Origin: UBA4416 sp943362175
Lineage (GTDB): Bacteria > Bacteroidota > Bacteroidia > B-17B0 > Aurantibacillaceae
Direction: 5' to 3'
Length of the DNA stretch: 64,000 bases
Assembly: GCA_943362175.1 (NCBI GenBank)
Contig: CALRIU020000008.1
Span: 168,415 to 232,414 of the forward strand
In this document: in pieces, positions 1 to 8,036 of the stretch
How positions within the stretch are numbered: position 1 is the first letter of the stretch
How the letters are laid out: every line of letters begins with the position of its first letter
Made by a program: the position numbers and the translations under genes
The notes under the pieces: model-generated
The model's input: only the letters and a program-made list of their open reading frames with translations
Database searches by the model: none
What the model was told of the DNA's origin: nothing

Positions 1-112
1 TACCAACTTAATGGGCAGCAAAAATAATAGAAATTTCTGAATCCGCCAAACAAATATTAAAATTTCCTAAATCCGGATTCGGAACAGGGATTTGGTTACT
101 TTTATAATCCCT

Positions 113-841
113 TTGAATTTAGTTTTAGATATCGGAAATACGCGCGTGAAAGCCGCCCTGTTCGACGGCGACAGAATCGTGGAGCTGAAGTACTTCGGCT
201 CACAGGACGAGGTGTGGAACGACATCGGGTTTATCCGCCAGGCCAGCGCCGCCATGATTGGCAGTGTGGTACACGATACCGAGCGCCTGGCAGACAAGCT
301 CAGCACCTTATTTCCGGTATACCTCTTTTCTTCCACAACGAAGATCCCGCTCGAAAATTTATACCAATCGGTCTCTACGCTCGGCTCCGACAGGCTGGCG
401 GCAAGTATCGGCGCTTACGCCTTATACCCGGATGCCGATGTGCTGGTGGTGGATGCGGGGACCTGCATCAAATATAATTTTACGAATGCAGCCAACCAGT
501 ACCTCGGCGGTGGCATTTCCCCGGGGCTGGCCATGCGCTTCAAAGCCCTGCACCAGTACACCGGCAAGCTTCCGCTCATAGAGCCTGGTGCCGAAACGAT
601 AGAGCTGATTGGGCGCGATACCCGCCATTCCATCCTGAGCGGCGTCATTGCCGGCAGCATTGCCGAAATAGATGGTATCATTGCCGGTTACAGGGGGCAA
701 TACCCCGGCCTGATTGCCGTTATAAGCGGGGGAGACAGTGAATACTTGGCGAAACAATTAAAAAGTAGCATCTTTACCCACCAGAATTTAGTTTTAAAAG
801 GGCTTAATTATAGTTTAAATTGCACTAATCCATTACCGTGA
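113..841 (+). CDS. coaX: Type III pantothenate kinase
   Basis: Predicted cytoplasmic enzyme that phosphorylates pantothenate in the first step of coenzyme A synthesis. The N-terminus reads MNLVLDIGNT, the ASKHA-fold phosphate-binding motif of type III kinases. Further in are GSDRLA, VVDAGTC and GGGISPGLAMR, which match the family's GxDR, DAGT and GGxIxPG motifs. I chose the TTG at 113 because it puts the DIGNT motif at the usual distance from the N-terminus; an in-frame TTG at 92 would add seven residues. The stop overlaps the GTG start of the next gene (GTGA), so the two are probably translationally coupled. The length of 242 aa is normal for CoaX. Confidence 0.93.
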   Translation: MNLVLDIGNTRVKAALFDGDRIVELKYFGSQDEVWNDIGFIRQASAAMIGSVVHDTERLADKLSTLFPVYLFSSTTKIPLENLYQSVSTLGSDRLAASIGAYALYPDADVLVVDAGTCIKYNFTNAANQYLGGGISPGLAMRFKALHQYTGKLPLIEPGAETIELIGRDTRHSILSGVIAGSIAEIDGIIAGYRGQYPGLIAVISGGDSEYLAKQLKSSIFTHQNLVLKGLNYSLNCTNPLP

Positions 842-2313
842 AGAAACATTTTTCCTTCTTTCCTCTTTTTTTGTTGTGTGTAGCCACGGTATGTGTTTCC
901 ACGGCTTCCCAGGCTCAGATCCTTACCTCAAGCCCATACTCCCGTTACGGACTGGGAGAGCTTAACCTGCCTACCTTTGCTACACCGTCCGCTATGGGCG
1001 GTTCGTTTATTGCCTACCACCTCGATAGTACCACCACGCCTGTATTCATTAACCAGGCCAACCCGGCAGGTTTGTCGGGCCTGCGTTTTGCTACCCTTGA
1101 GCTGGGCGGGCAGGCGCAGTTTACCAAGATCAGCAACGCGGGGACCTCGCTTAATAAACGTAATGTTAATTTTTCGTATGCTTCCCTGGGCTTTCCCCTG
1201 GGTAAGGCAGGTGGCGCGGCTTTCGGCATCATGCCCTACAGCTCGGTAGGGTATAAAATCAACTCGACGGAAGAGGTGAGCAACATCGGAACCCTCAACT
1301 ACCAGTTTGATGGGGAAGGCGGCCTGAACAAGGCTTTTGTTGCTATCGGGCAAAAGCCGTTCAGAAAGCAGTTAGCAAAATTCCTTCGTTCATCCCTTCG
1401 CGACACCCTGGTGAAATATGAAAAAACCGCCAGGTACAAACGTATTAAGGTTGGTCGTGAGCTCTTATCGGAACTATCATTGGGAGCCAGCGGGGCTTAC
1501 CTTTTCGGGACGATCAACCAAACCACACGGGTTATCTATCCCGGCTCCATTACGTATTTCAATTCCAAGCGGGAGCGCTCGGTGCAGGTCAACGATTTTG
1601 TTTTCAGCGCAGGCCTTCAAACGCATTTCACGATCGACTCGGCCCGCTATCATGGCAAGGATACACTCAAGCAGGGCAAGCGCATCCTGATGAAGGAAAA
1701 GGTGAAGATTGGCTTCGGCTTCTTTGCCGGCATTCCGTCGGGTGTGATGGCCAAGCAAAATAACATCATCTATACTTATGCCCTGAACGATGTTGGCGGA
1801 GAAACCCCCAAAGACACAGTCTTAAATTCGCAGGGTGTACAGGGAAGCATTCAGCTTCCGCTGGAAATGGGTTTCGGCCTTTCTTTCAAAAAAGGGGAGC
1901 GCCTCCATGTGCTGGTGGATGCGGCTACGACAAACTGGAGCGCTTACAAGAGCTTCGGGGAAAGCAACTCCAACTTTCAGAACAGCTACCGCGTATCGGC
2001 AGGCCTTAATTATATGCCGAACGGTCTCGCTTTCAACTCCTACATGAAACGTGTTCAGTACCGCCTGGGAGTAGGCTATACCAATGGCTACCTCGATCTG
2101 AAAAATACACCGGTAACGAACCTTTATGTGACGGCTGGCCTCGGATTGCCTGTAGGGCTGGGGCGCGCGACCGACCGCGCTGTGGTAAATATCACGGCGC
2201 AGTTTGGCAAGCTCGGCACTACCAGCAATAATTTGTTGCAGGAGCAATATGCGAGGATCATCCTCGGCTTTACATTTAACAACCGCTGGTTCATCAGGCC
2301 TAAATACGACTAA
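838..2313 (+). CDS. Conserved outer-membrane beta-barrel protein, SPYSRYGLG type
   Basis: 491-residue exported protein with a signal peptide of about 26 residues (charged KK, hydrophobic core, SQAQ cleavage region). It is followed by SPYSRYGLG at residues 32-40, a signature of a conserved Bacteroidota outer-membrane protein family often found beside coaX and lptC. Alternating hydrophobic/polar segments and aromatic-rich strands up to the C-terminus suggest a FadL/OmpP1-like barrel. Its cargo or partner cannot be read from the sequence. It starts with GTG inside the coaX stop. The position between CoaX and LptC suggests co-transcription with envelope-assembly genes. Confidence 0.75.
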   Translation: MKKHFSFFPLFLLCVATVCVSTASQAQILTSSPYSRYGLGELNLPTFATPSAMGGSFIAYHLDSTTTPVFINQANPAGLSGLRFATLELGGQAQFTKISNAGTSLNKRNVNFSYASLGFPLGKAGGAAFGIMPYSSVGYKINSTEEVSNIGTLNYQFDGEGGLNKAFVAIGQKPFRKQLAKFLRSSLRDTLVKYEKTARYKRIKVGRELLSELSLGASGAYLFGTINQTTRVIYPGSITYFNSKRERSVQVNDFVFSAGLQTHFTIDSARYHGKDTLKQGKRILMKEKVKIGFGFFAGIPSGVMAKQNNIIYTYALNDVGGETPKDTVLNSQGVQGSIQLPLEMGFGLSFKKGERLHVLVDAATTNWSAYKSFGESNSNFQNSYRVSAGLNYMPNGLAFNSYMKRVQYRLGVGYTNGYLDLKNTPVTNLYVTAGLGLPVGLGRATDRAVVNITAQFGKLGTTSNNLLQEQYARIILGFTFNNRWFIRPKYD

Positions 2314-2324
2314 TTTTTACCGTC

Positions 2325-2891
2325 ATGCTATTTTCCAGACATCCGTATGTGCTCGCCGGCATGGCCATGTTTATGCTGTTGCTCACATCCTGCGAAAACA
2401 ACCGGAGCGAGGTGATGGCCATAGGAGAAAAAAAGATCATGCCTTCGCAAACGGGTAAAGACATCACCATGCTCTATACCGATTCCACGTTTTTGAAGAT
2501 CAGGCTGGAGGCCCCGCAAATGATCATGTACGACAAGGGCACGAAAGAGCCGATGACCATTATGCCTAAGGGCTTATTCGTGTCTTTCTTTGATGATAAG
2601 GGAAAGCAGAGCACAACGCTGAAAGCGAATTATGGCATCCGCTACGAAACGAGCAGGCGAATGGAAGCCAAGTACGATGTGGAGGTGGTGAATGTTACCG
2701 GTGAGAAATTAAACACAGAGCATCTGGTGTGGGACGAAAACACGAAGCAGATCACTTCCGACGTGTTTGTCAAGATCACTACCGCCAAAGAGATCATCAT
2801 GGGAAAGGGCCTCAGGTCGAACCAGGATTTTACGCAATATGAGATCCTCGAAATTACGGGGATCTTAAAGATAGAAGACAACGCCTTATAA
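2325..2891 (+). CDS. lptC: LPS export ABC transporter periplasmic protein LptC
   Basis: 188-residue LptC-family protein, expected to relay lipopolysaccharide from the LptBFG pump to the periplasmic LptA bridge. The N-terminus has a hydrophobic segment ending in LLTSC (Cys23), a lipobox, so this copy may be a lipoprotein rather than a simple single-pass protein. The rest shows the beta-jellyroll pattern of the OstA/LptC fold (ANYGIRYETSRRMEA, EHLVWDENTKQITSD, IMGKGLRSNQDFTQYEI). It starts 11 bp after the outer-membrane protein gene and is followed 7 bp later by a small membrane protein gene, consistent with one operon. Confidence 0.85.
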   Translation: MLFSRHPYVLAGMAMFMLLLTSCENNRSEVMAIGEKKIMPSQTGKDITMLYTDSTFLKIRLEAPQMIMYDKGTKEPMTIMPKGLFVSFFDDKGKQSTTLKANYGIRYETSRRMEAKYDVEVVNVTGEKLNTEHLVWDENTKQITSDVFVKITTAKEIIMGKGLRSNQDFTQYEILEITGILKIEDNAL

Positions 2892-2898
2892 TGTTAAG

Positions 2899-3108
2899 AT
2901 GAATAAATTTTTCAGGATCATGGAGCTTATCTGGCTCGCCGGAGCTGTTATCGGGGCAGGAGCTGCGGTGTATTTCCTCATAATCAAAGACTCGGACAGT
3001 GCCCTGTATTTTGTGGCTTTCTTTGTGATCTCCTCCATCATGTACCTTACACGCCGCTACCAGCGGGTGAACCAGGAAAAACGCCAACAGGAACCACCGC
3101 GTAAATGA
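2899..3108 (+). CDS. Small two-TM membrane protein
   Basis: 69-residue protein with two predicted membrane segments (about residues 8-28 and 34-50) and a charged C-terminal tail (RRYQRVNQEKRQQ). It begins 7 bp after lptC and is probably the last gene of the coaX-OMP-lptC operon. Small proteins of this kind follow lptC in several Bacteroidota genomes. No function can be assigned from sequence. Confidence 0.65.
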   Translation: MNKFFRIMELIWLAGAVIGAGAAVYFLIIKDSDSALYFVAFFVISSIMYLTRRYQRVNQEKRQQEPPRK

Positions 3109-3398
3109 CCGTAGGGCTTGCCATAACCGGTGGAGGTATCAGCGGAGCGTTTGTGCCCCTCCATGGTTTACGGCAGGAATGAGGCCTTGCGCATCTCCTG
3201 GCTTGATTGACTTAAGTGCTTGATAAAGAGTGGATTAATGAAGTGGTGCGCCTTGTCTTAGGGTTTGAAAGCGCCGGAAAACGGGGAAGGATTCTTGACG
3301 CTTGGGCCTCCGCTAAAAGGGGTTTTATGGGAAAGTACCGCTGTGCCCGAAATCAGGCTCTAGGCCGCTATGCTGGCGGGAAAATTAATCTAAAATAA
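3109..3398. other. Intergenic gap with imperfect hairpin, no convincing gene
   Basis: About 345 bp separate the small membrane gene from the PPIase gene. The only clear structure is an imperfect inverted repeat (AACCGGTGGAGG at 3125-3136 against CCTCCATGGTT at 3158-3168, about 11 bp with one bulge). It has no T-run, so it is a poor terminator. A 60-codon open frame at 3216-3398 shows no recognisable domain and is probably chance or a remnant. No tRNA, RNase P or SRP RNA signature is visible. The right end merges into the promoter of the next gene. Confidence 0.4.
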
Positions 3399-3430
3399 TT
3401 TTCCGTTATTCGGCAATAATTTTATCTTTG
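3399..3430 (+). promoter_or_regulatory. Bacteroidota-type promoter for the PPIase gene
   Basis: TTTT at 3399-3402 lies 20 nt upstream of TATCTTTG at 3423-3430. This fits the Bacteroidota primary-sigma consensus TTTG-N19-21-TAnnTTTG except for the last base of the -33 box. The start codon lies 25 bp further on. Confidence 0.6.
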
Positions 3431-3454
3431 CATTCCTTAAATTTAATTATTAAC

Positions 3455-5608
3455 ATGAGTGTTTTAGAAAAAATTCGTAGTAAAACCGGGCTTCTCGTTG
3501 GTATTATTGGCTTAGCCCTGGTGATCTTTATTTTAGAGAGTTTATTAGGCTCAGGCGGCGCCCTGTTCGGGAGCAGCGATACCCTGGTGGGTAAGATCGC
3601 CGGCGATAAGATCGATTATAACACCTTTAACACGAAGGTAGAGCAGCAGATCGTACAGATCCAGCAAAATAACCCGCAGGCTCAGATCAACGACCAAACC
3701 AAAGAACAGATCGTGAACCAGGTATGGCAGGAGATGATCAACGAGCGCGTGAATAAAAAACAGTATAACAAACTGGGTGTTTCCGTGTCTGCTGATGAAC
3801 TGTACGACCTCATGTTGGTACACCCTCACCAGTATGTGATCCAGCAGGTAACCGACCCCAATACAGGAAAAATCATCGAAGGTTTTGCGAAGCCGGATGG
3901 TTCCCTCGACGTGGTAAAATTAGGCCAGTGGGTAGGGCAGATGAGCCCGGAGCAAAGCAAATTCTGGAAACAGCTGGAAACATCGATTTCCGAAGTTCGT
4001 GCGGCTGAAAAATACAATACCCTCATCAAAAAAGGGATGTATGTTACCTCTGCGGAAGCAAAAGACGCTTTCATTGGACAAACCAAGCAAGTAAATACCA
4101 GCTATGTGATGAAGCGTTATGCCAGCGTATCGGATTCTGCCGTGAAAGTATCGGAAGAAGACATCAACAATTACTACAACAAGCACAAAGCCCTTTACAA
4201 AATAGGACAAACGACCCGCAAGATCGAGTATGTATCTTTTGATGTGTTACCTTCCAATAAGGATTATGAGTCGCTCCAGAAAGAAGCGATGGATGTGGTG
4301 GAGATTTTCAAAACCAAAACAGCAAAGGAAGATTCGTCTTACATTTCACAGGAAACAGAAGGCGGGCAGGTGATGATCTCTTCTTACAACAAGAAAAGCA
4401 TGATTATTCCCGATTCATCGGTTTTCACAGCAGCTAAAGGAACAGTATTTGGTCCATACACAGAAGGTACGTTCATCAAGATCTATAAGCTGACGGATAC
4501 CAAATCGGTAGCGGATTCAGCAAAAGTACGCCACATCCTCATTGGCCTGCAAAGCCAGAAAACACAGACACAGCGTACGCCGGAAACGGCAAAGCGTATC
4601 GCCGACAGCTTAACGGTTCTCCTGAAAGAGAAAAAAGTAAGCTTCGACACGCTCGTAAAAACCATGTCTGACGATTTGGGCTCAGTCGATAAAGGAGGAG
4701 ATTACGGCTGGTTCGATGAGAACAAAGGTTTTGTAGAGCCATTCAAAAATGCAGGCTTAATGGGTACTGTAGGGAATATTTCCGTAGTGCCTACACAATT
4801 CGGTTTCCATATCATCGAAGTATTGGGCGTATCAAAAACACGTCACAACAGCTACACAGTAGCACAGATCTCCAAGCTGATCGCTCCAAGCTCTGAAACC
4901 AATAAGGAATACTATAAGCTGGCTTCTGATTTTGCCGGTAAAAATTTAAATACAGAAGCGTTCAACAAAGCCATCGAGGCGGACAAACTGAACAAGCGTA
5001 TTGCCGACGATGTGAAGGAAAGCGATAAGAACCTGCCGGGCCTGGATGGTGCGAATGACCTCGTTCGCTGGATCTACAAATCGAAAAAAGGGGATGTATC
5101 GGAAGTATTCGAATTCAAAGACCGTTACATCGTTGCGAACCTGGTGAGCATTAAAGACAAAGGCATCGCTCCGTTGGAAGAAGTAAGGGAAGATGTGACG
5201 AAGAAAGCGATCCGCGATAAAAAAGCAGAGCAGTTCATCGCTGAATTTACCAGCAAAGCCGGTGCGTCCAAGTCTATCGACGATATTGCCTCTAAAATGA
5301 ACCTGATCGTAGAGAAAGCCGATAATCTGACATTTGCTTCTTATAACATCCCGGCCATCGGCCGTGAAGATGCCCTGATCGGTACAGCGACAGCCATGAA
5401 AAACGGTGCGCTTAGCAAAGTAATCAAAGGCGATAACGGTGTGTTTGTTGTATTTATCAATGCTGTAAACGAAGCTGCTCTGCCAAAGGATTTCAAAGGC
5501 AAGCAAAAAGAAATGGAGCAGGCTGCTAATGGCCGCGTGGATTACGAAATGTATGATGCGTTAAGAGAAAAAGCAGATATTGAAGACCACAGAGGAAAAT
5601 TCTTCTAG
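3455..5608 (+). CDS. Membrane-anchored SurA/PpiD-like peptidyl-prolyl isomerase
   Basis: 717-residue periplasmic folding chaperone. After MSVLEKIRSKTG comes one membrane helix (about residues 12-33), then a large SurA-N-like helical chaperone region. A parvulin-type PpiC domain starts near residue 350 (AKVRHILIGLQ) and includes GSVDKGGDYGWF and VVPTQFGFHIIEV. A second divergent PPIase-like region and the helical C-terminus follow. This is the PpiD architecture and length, so the protein probably helps outer-membrane and exported proteins fold at the inner-membrane surface. I chose the ATG at 3455, 25 bp after a good promoter, over an upstream in-frame TTG that overlaps the -7 box. A terminator follows. 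Confidence 0.88.
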   Translation: MSVLEKIRSKTGLLVGIIGLALVIFILESLLGSGGALFGSSDTLVGKIAGDKIDYNTFNTKVEQQIVQIQQNNPQAQINDQTKEQIVNQVWQEMINERVNKKQYNKLGVSVSADELYDLMLVHPHQYVIQQVTDPNTGKIIEGFAKPDGSLDVVKLGQWVGQMSPEQSKFWKQLETSISEVRAAEKYNTLIKKGMYVTSAEAKDAFIGQTKQVNTSYVMKRYASVSDSAVKVSEEDINNYYNKHKALYKIGQTTRKIEYVSFDVLPSNKDYESLQKEAMDVVEIFKTKTAKEDSSYISQETEGGQVMISSYNKKSMIIPDSSVFTAAKGTVFGPYTEGTFIKIYKLTDTKSVADSAKVRHILIGLQSQKTQTQRTPETAKRIADSLTVLLKEKKVSFDTLVKTMSDDLGSVDKGGDYGWFDENKGFVEPFKNAGLMGTVGNISVVPTQFGFHIIEVLGVSKTRHNSYTVAQISKLIAPSSETNKEYYKLASDFAGKNLNTEAFNKAIEADKLNKRIADDVKESDKNLPGLDGANDLVRWIYKSKKGDVSEVFEFKDRYIVANLVSIKDKGIAPLEEVREDVTKKAIRDKKAEQFIAEFTSKAGASKSIDDIASKMNLIVEKADNLTFASYNIPAIGREDALIGTATAMKNGALSKVIKGDNGVFVVFINAVNEAALPKDFKGKQKEMEQAANGRVDYEMYDALREKADIEDHRGKFF

Positions 5609-5625
5609 GCTTCATCAACATAAAC

Positions 5626-5659
5626 AAAAAGCCCTTCCGATTACCGGGAGGGCTTTTTT
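5626..5659 (+). terminator. Rho-independent terminator after PPIase gene
   Basis: AAAAAGCCCTTCC pairs with GGGAGGGCTTTTT across a short loop (GATTACC), and a T-run follows. It lies 18 bp downstream of the stop codon. The A-run before the stem means it could also work on the other strand. Confidence 0.85.
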
Positions 5660-5767
5660 AGTTTAATAAAACGCTTAGTCAGGTTTATGTCAAACGGAGA
5701 GTAGCATGTTGGCGTTTCATAGTATAATCGTTTGTCTGGCTGATCGGAGTCGAAGCCATTAGGACAA

Positions 5768-5826
5768 CCTTCCGACTCTGCTCAGGGCGACCTGCCGCCG
5801 TTGACTTCGAGAACCTCAGTCAACGG
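5768..5826. repeat. CTTCGACT/CTCAGGG-type repeat plus 9-bp inverted repeat
   Basis: CCTTCCGACTCTGCTCAGGG at 5768-5787 is a divergent copy of a motif seen again at 19148-19167 and, inverted, at 40271-40290. Just after it lies a perfect inverted repeat, CCGTTGACT (5798-5806) and AGTCAACGG (5818-5826), with a loop that can itself pair GAG with CTC. The 284-bp gap between the PPIase and amidotransferase genes holds no gene that I can see. Confidence 0.55.
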
Positions 5827-5892
5827 ATGGTGACTGAGACTCACAAAGTCGCCATTAAACGATTCGTCGCCTGACAGCAAAAAAGGACTTTG

Positions 5893-6468
5893 CTATACGG
5901 TCTTATTTATAGAAAACCAGTTTTTGAAAATCTGCTCTCCACACTCCGACAGGATCGATTCGGGATGGAATTGGACGCCGCACACATCATCGCTCACATG
6001 TTGCAATGCCATGATATGGCCCTCCGGATCGGTGGCGGTAATCTCGAGCTGCGCCGGTAAATATTCTTTGCCAACCACCCAGGAATGGTAACGGCCGGTG
6101 AGGAATTGAGGCGGGCAGTCCCGGAAAATACCTTCCTGCTTGTGGATCAGAGGAGTCGCCTGTCCGTGGCACACACGCTTCAAATTATGCAAGCTGCCTC
6201 CGTAAAATTCGCCGATGGCCTGCATACCCAGGCAGACACCGAAAATAGATTTATGCGGATGGTAGCGTTTCAGAAGCTCCGGCATGATGCCCGCGTCTTT
6301 CGGTAAGCCGGGGCCCGGAGATAAAATGATCCGGTCGTAGGCCTCGATGGCAGGCAGGGAAATCTGGTCATTGCGGTACACATCAGCCGAAAGGCCGGTT
6401 ACCTTCTCCACCAGGTGAACGAGGTTGTAGGTAAAGCTGTCGTAATTATCGAGTACCAGGATCTTCAC
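5893..6468 (-). CDS. Anthranilate/aminodeoxychorismate synthase glutamine amidotransferase
   Basis: Class I glutamine amidotransferase subunit that releases ammonia from glutamine for chorismate amination (tryptophan or folate branch). It has the family start KILVLDNYDSFTYNLV, the oxyanion strand LSPGPGLP, the nucleophile Cys in GVCLGMQ and the His-Glu pair in VQFHPESI. About 191 aa is the normal length of a stand-alone TrpG/PabA. I chose the GTG at 6468 (MKILVLD); a TTG two codons upstream is possible. No trp genes flank it, so a folate role (PabA) is as likely as TrpG and the symbol is left open. Confidence 0.88.
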   Translation of the reverse strand: MKILVLDNYDSFTYNLVHLVEKVTGLSADVYRNDQISLPAIEAYDRIILSPGPGLPKDAGIMPELLKRYHPHKSIFGVCLGMQAIGEFYGGSLHNLKRVCHGQATPLIHKQEGIFRDCPPQFLTGRYHSWVVGKEYLPAQLEITATDPEGHIMALQHVSDDVCGVQFHPESILSECGEQIFKNWFSINKTV

Positions 6469-6562
6469 AATCAATATCTGCTGCGCATAAAATTACGCAT
6501 CCTCCGTCTATAATTGCGGATGCTGCCATCATTTTATTACATTCGTATACCAAATTTCAGCT

Positions 6563-7360
6563 ATGTCCGGCTTTGCCACGCTTTTTGAGGATTACGGCCT
6601 ATGGACCATTCTCCTGATTGCTTTGCTGGCTTTTATCGCTGGCTTTATTGATGCCATAGTCGGCGGCGGCGGTCTGATCCAGGTGCCGGCTTTGCTCATC
6701 GCTTTTCCTACGATTTCTTTGCCCGTATTATTCGGCACCAATAAAATTGCAGCGCTTGCCGGCACGCTCACTGCCACGCTTAAGTATGCGCGCAGGATCC
6801 GTTTCGATTTTCCACTGCTGCTGGTCATTGCCGCCTGTTGCTTTGCCTCCTCCTTCGTTGGAGCCAGGCTCATCAGTCATCTGGATAGCAATAAGCTGAA
6901 GCCTGTGATCCTGTTTGTTCTGATCGGCATCGCCATTTATACACTCTTCAATAAAAACCTTGGAGCAGCCAAAAGCAAGGACCTCACACGCGAAAAGCAA
7001 ATGCTGTATGGTGGGCTTATCGGACTGGTCGTTGGTTTCTACGACGGCTTCTTCGGTCCGGGTACCGGGAGTTTTTTCGTATTGGGCTTTGTCGTAATCA
7101 TGGGCTTCGAATTTGTGAAAGCCTCTGCCTATGCCAAGGTGGTGAACTGTGTCACCAATCTGTCGGCGCTCATCGTCTTCATCTCCAAAGGCTATTTTAT
7201 TTTACCCCTGGCCATCGTGATGACCATCTTCAACATGACGGGAAGCTACATCGGCAGCCACCTCGCACTCAAAAAAGGAAATGGCTTTGTGCGCATCATT
7301 TTCCTGGTCATCGTCGGGGTCATGATCTGTAAGTACGGCTACGACCTGTGTTTTGGCTGA
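6563..7360 (+). CDS. TSUP (TauE/SafE) family permease
   Basis: 265-residue integral membrane protein with about eight hydrophobic segments arranged in two similar halves. Each half has the TSUP family's Gly-rich turn: FIDAIVGGGGLIQVPALL near residue 30 and FYDGFFGPGTGSFFVLG near residue 155. The family moves small anions such as sulfite, sulfonates or sulfoacetate. The substrate cannot be inferred here because no sulfur genes are adjacent. It is divergent from the amidotransferase gene; the 94 bp between them contain a small GCATCC/GGATGC inverted repeat. Confidence 0.88.
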   Translation: MSGFATLFEDYGLWTILLIALLAFIAGFIDAIVGGGGLIQVPALLIAFPTISLPVLFGTNKIAALAGTLTATLKYARRIRFDFPLLLVIAACCFASSFVGARLISHLDSNKLKPVILFVLIGIAIYTLFNKNLGAAKSKDLTREKQMLYGGLIGLVVGFYDGFFGPGTGSFFVLGFVVIMGFEFVKASAYAKVVNCVTNLSALIVFISKGYFILPLAIVMTIFNMTGSYIGSHLALKKGNGFVRIIFLVIVGVMICKYGYDLCFG

Positions 7361-7434
7361 TTTTAAAAAATGCTATGAACCGTAGCAGACAGCAAATGTT
7401 TAATGATCTAATTTTGCCTCTTATTAATTTTAAG

Positions 7435-7977
7435 ATGAAGAAAGCAGAATTTTTACAGGTACATGATGAGATCATCATGAGCAAAATTTATTTGATCAGA
7501 GGTCAAAAGGTAATGTTAGACAGGGATCTGGCGGAATTGTATGGTGTGGAAACGAAACAATTAAAAAGGCAGGTAACCAGAAATACGGAGCGTTTTCCGG
7601 AGGATTTTATGTTTGAGTTAACGCAAGAAGAATTCAATAACTTGAGGTGCCAATTTGGCACCTCAAGTTATTGGGGAGGTACAAGGTATTTGCCCATGGT
7701 ATTTACAGAGCATGGTGTTTTAATGTTGTCAAGTGTTTTAAACAGCAGACAAGCCATCCAGGTAAACATTCAGATTATGCGGGTATTCACACAGGTCAGG
7801 CAAATGCTTTTCGATAATACGGAGTTAAGATTAGCCATCGAAGAAATAAGGAAGAAAACAGATAATAACGTCAGGAATATCGAAATCGTTTTTCAATACC
7901 TTGATGAACTGATAGAAAAGAAGGAGAAACCCAAAGCCCGGAAAGCAATAGGTTATAAAATCCCTAAGAAAAAATAA
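7435..7977 (+). CDS. ORF6N-domain DNA-binding protein
   Basis: 180-residue protein with an N-terminal ORF6N (KilA-N-related) domain: IYLIRGQKVMLDRDLAELYG, then KQLKRQVTRNTERFPEDFMFEL and VFTEHGVLMLSSVLNS. A helical C-terminal half ends in a basic tail (KARKAIGYKIPKKK). The domain comes from phage antirepressor-like proteins, but chromosomal copies are common in Bacteroidota and their role is unknown. I chose the ATG at 7435; a TAATTTTG -7-like box lies at 7409-7416. The coding sequence contains a perfect 39-bp palindrome (listed separately). No phage genes are nearby. Confidence 0.85.
   Translation: MKKAEFLQVHDEIIMSKIYLIRGQKVMLDRDLAELYGVETKQLKRQVTRNTERFPEDFMFELTQEEFNNLRCQFGTSSYWGGTRYLPMVFTEHGVLMLSSVLNSRQAIQVNIQIMRVFTQVRQMLFDNTELRLAIEEIRKKTDNNVRNIEIVFQYLDELIEKKEKPKARKAIGYKIPKKK
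7635..7673. repeat. Perfect 19-bp inverted repeat inside ORF6N coding sequence
   Basis: CAATAACTTGAGGTGCCAA (7635-7653), a single central T, then its exact reverse complement TTGGCACCTCAAGTTATTG (7655-7673). It lies wholly within the gene and encodes NNLRCQFGTSSYW. A 19-bp perfect stem with a one-base centre is far beyond chance and would extrude as a cruciform or form a very stable mRNA hairpin. Confidence 0.95.
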
Positions 7978-8036
7978 GTCGATACAAACCACGATCCTGA
8001 ACAAACAAGCTTTAGAGTTTATCTGTTCCGGTTACA

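Noticed and set aside
3216..3398. 60-residue open frame upstream of the PPIase gene
   Set aside because: No homology, no good start context, and it ends just before the promoter; probably chance.
3109..3398. Structured RNA gene such as RNase P, SRP or 6S RNA
   Set aside because: None of the diagnostic conserved sequences of these RNAs could be found.
7435..7977. Prophage remnant around the ORF6N gene
   Set aside because: ORF6N is a phage-type domain, but flanking genes are a TSUP permease and an SGNH hydrolase; no integrase, capsid or attachment repeats are seen.
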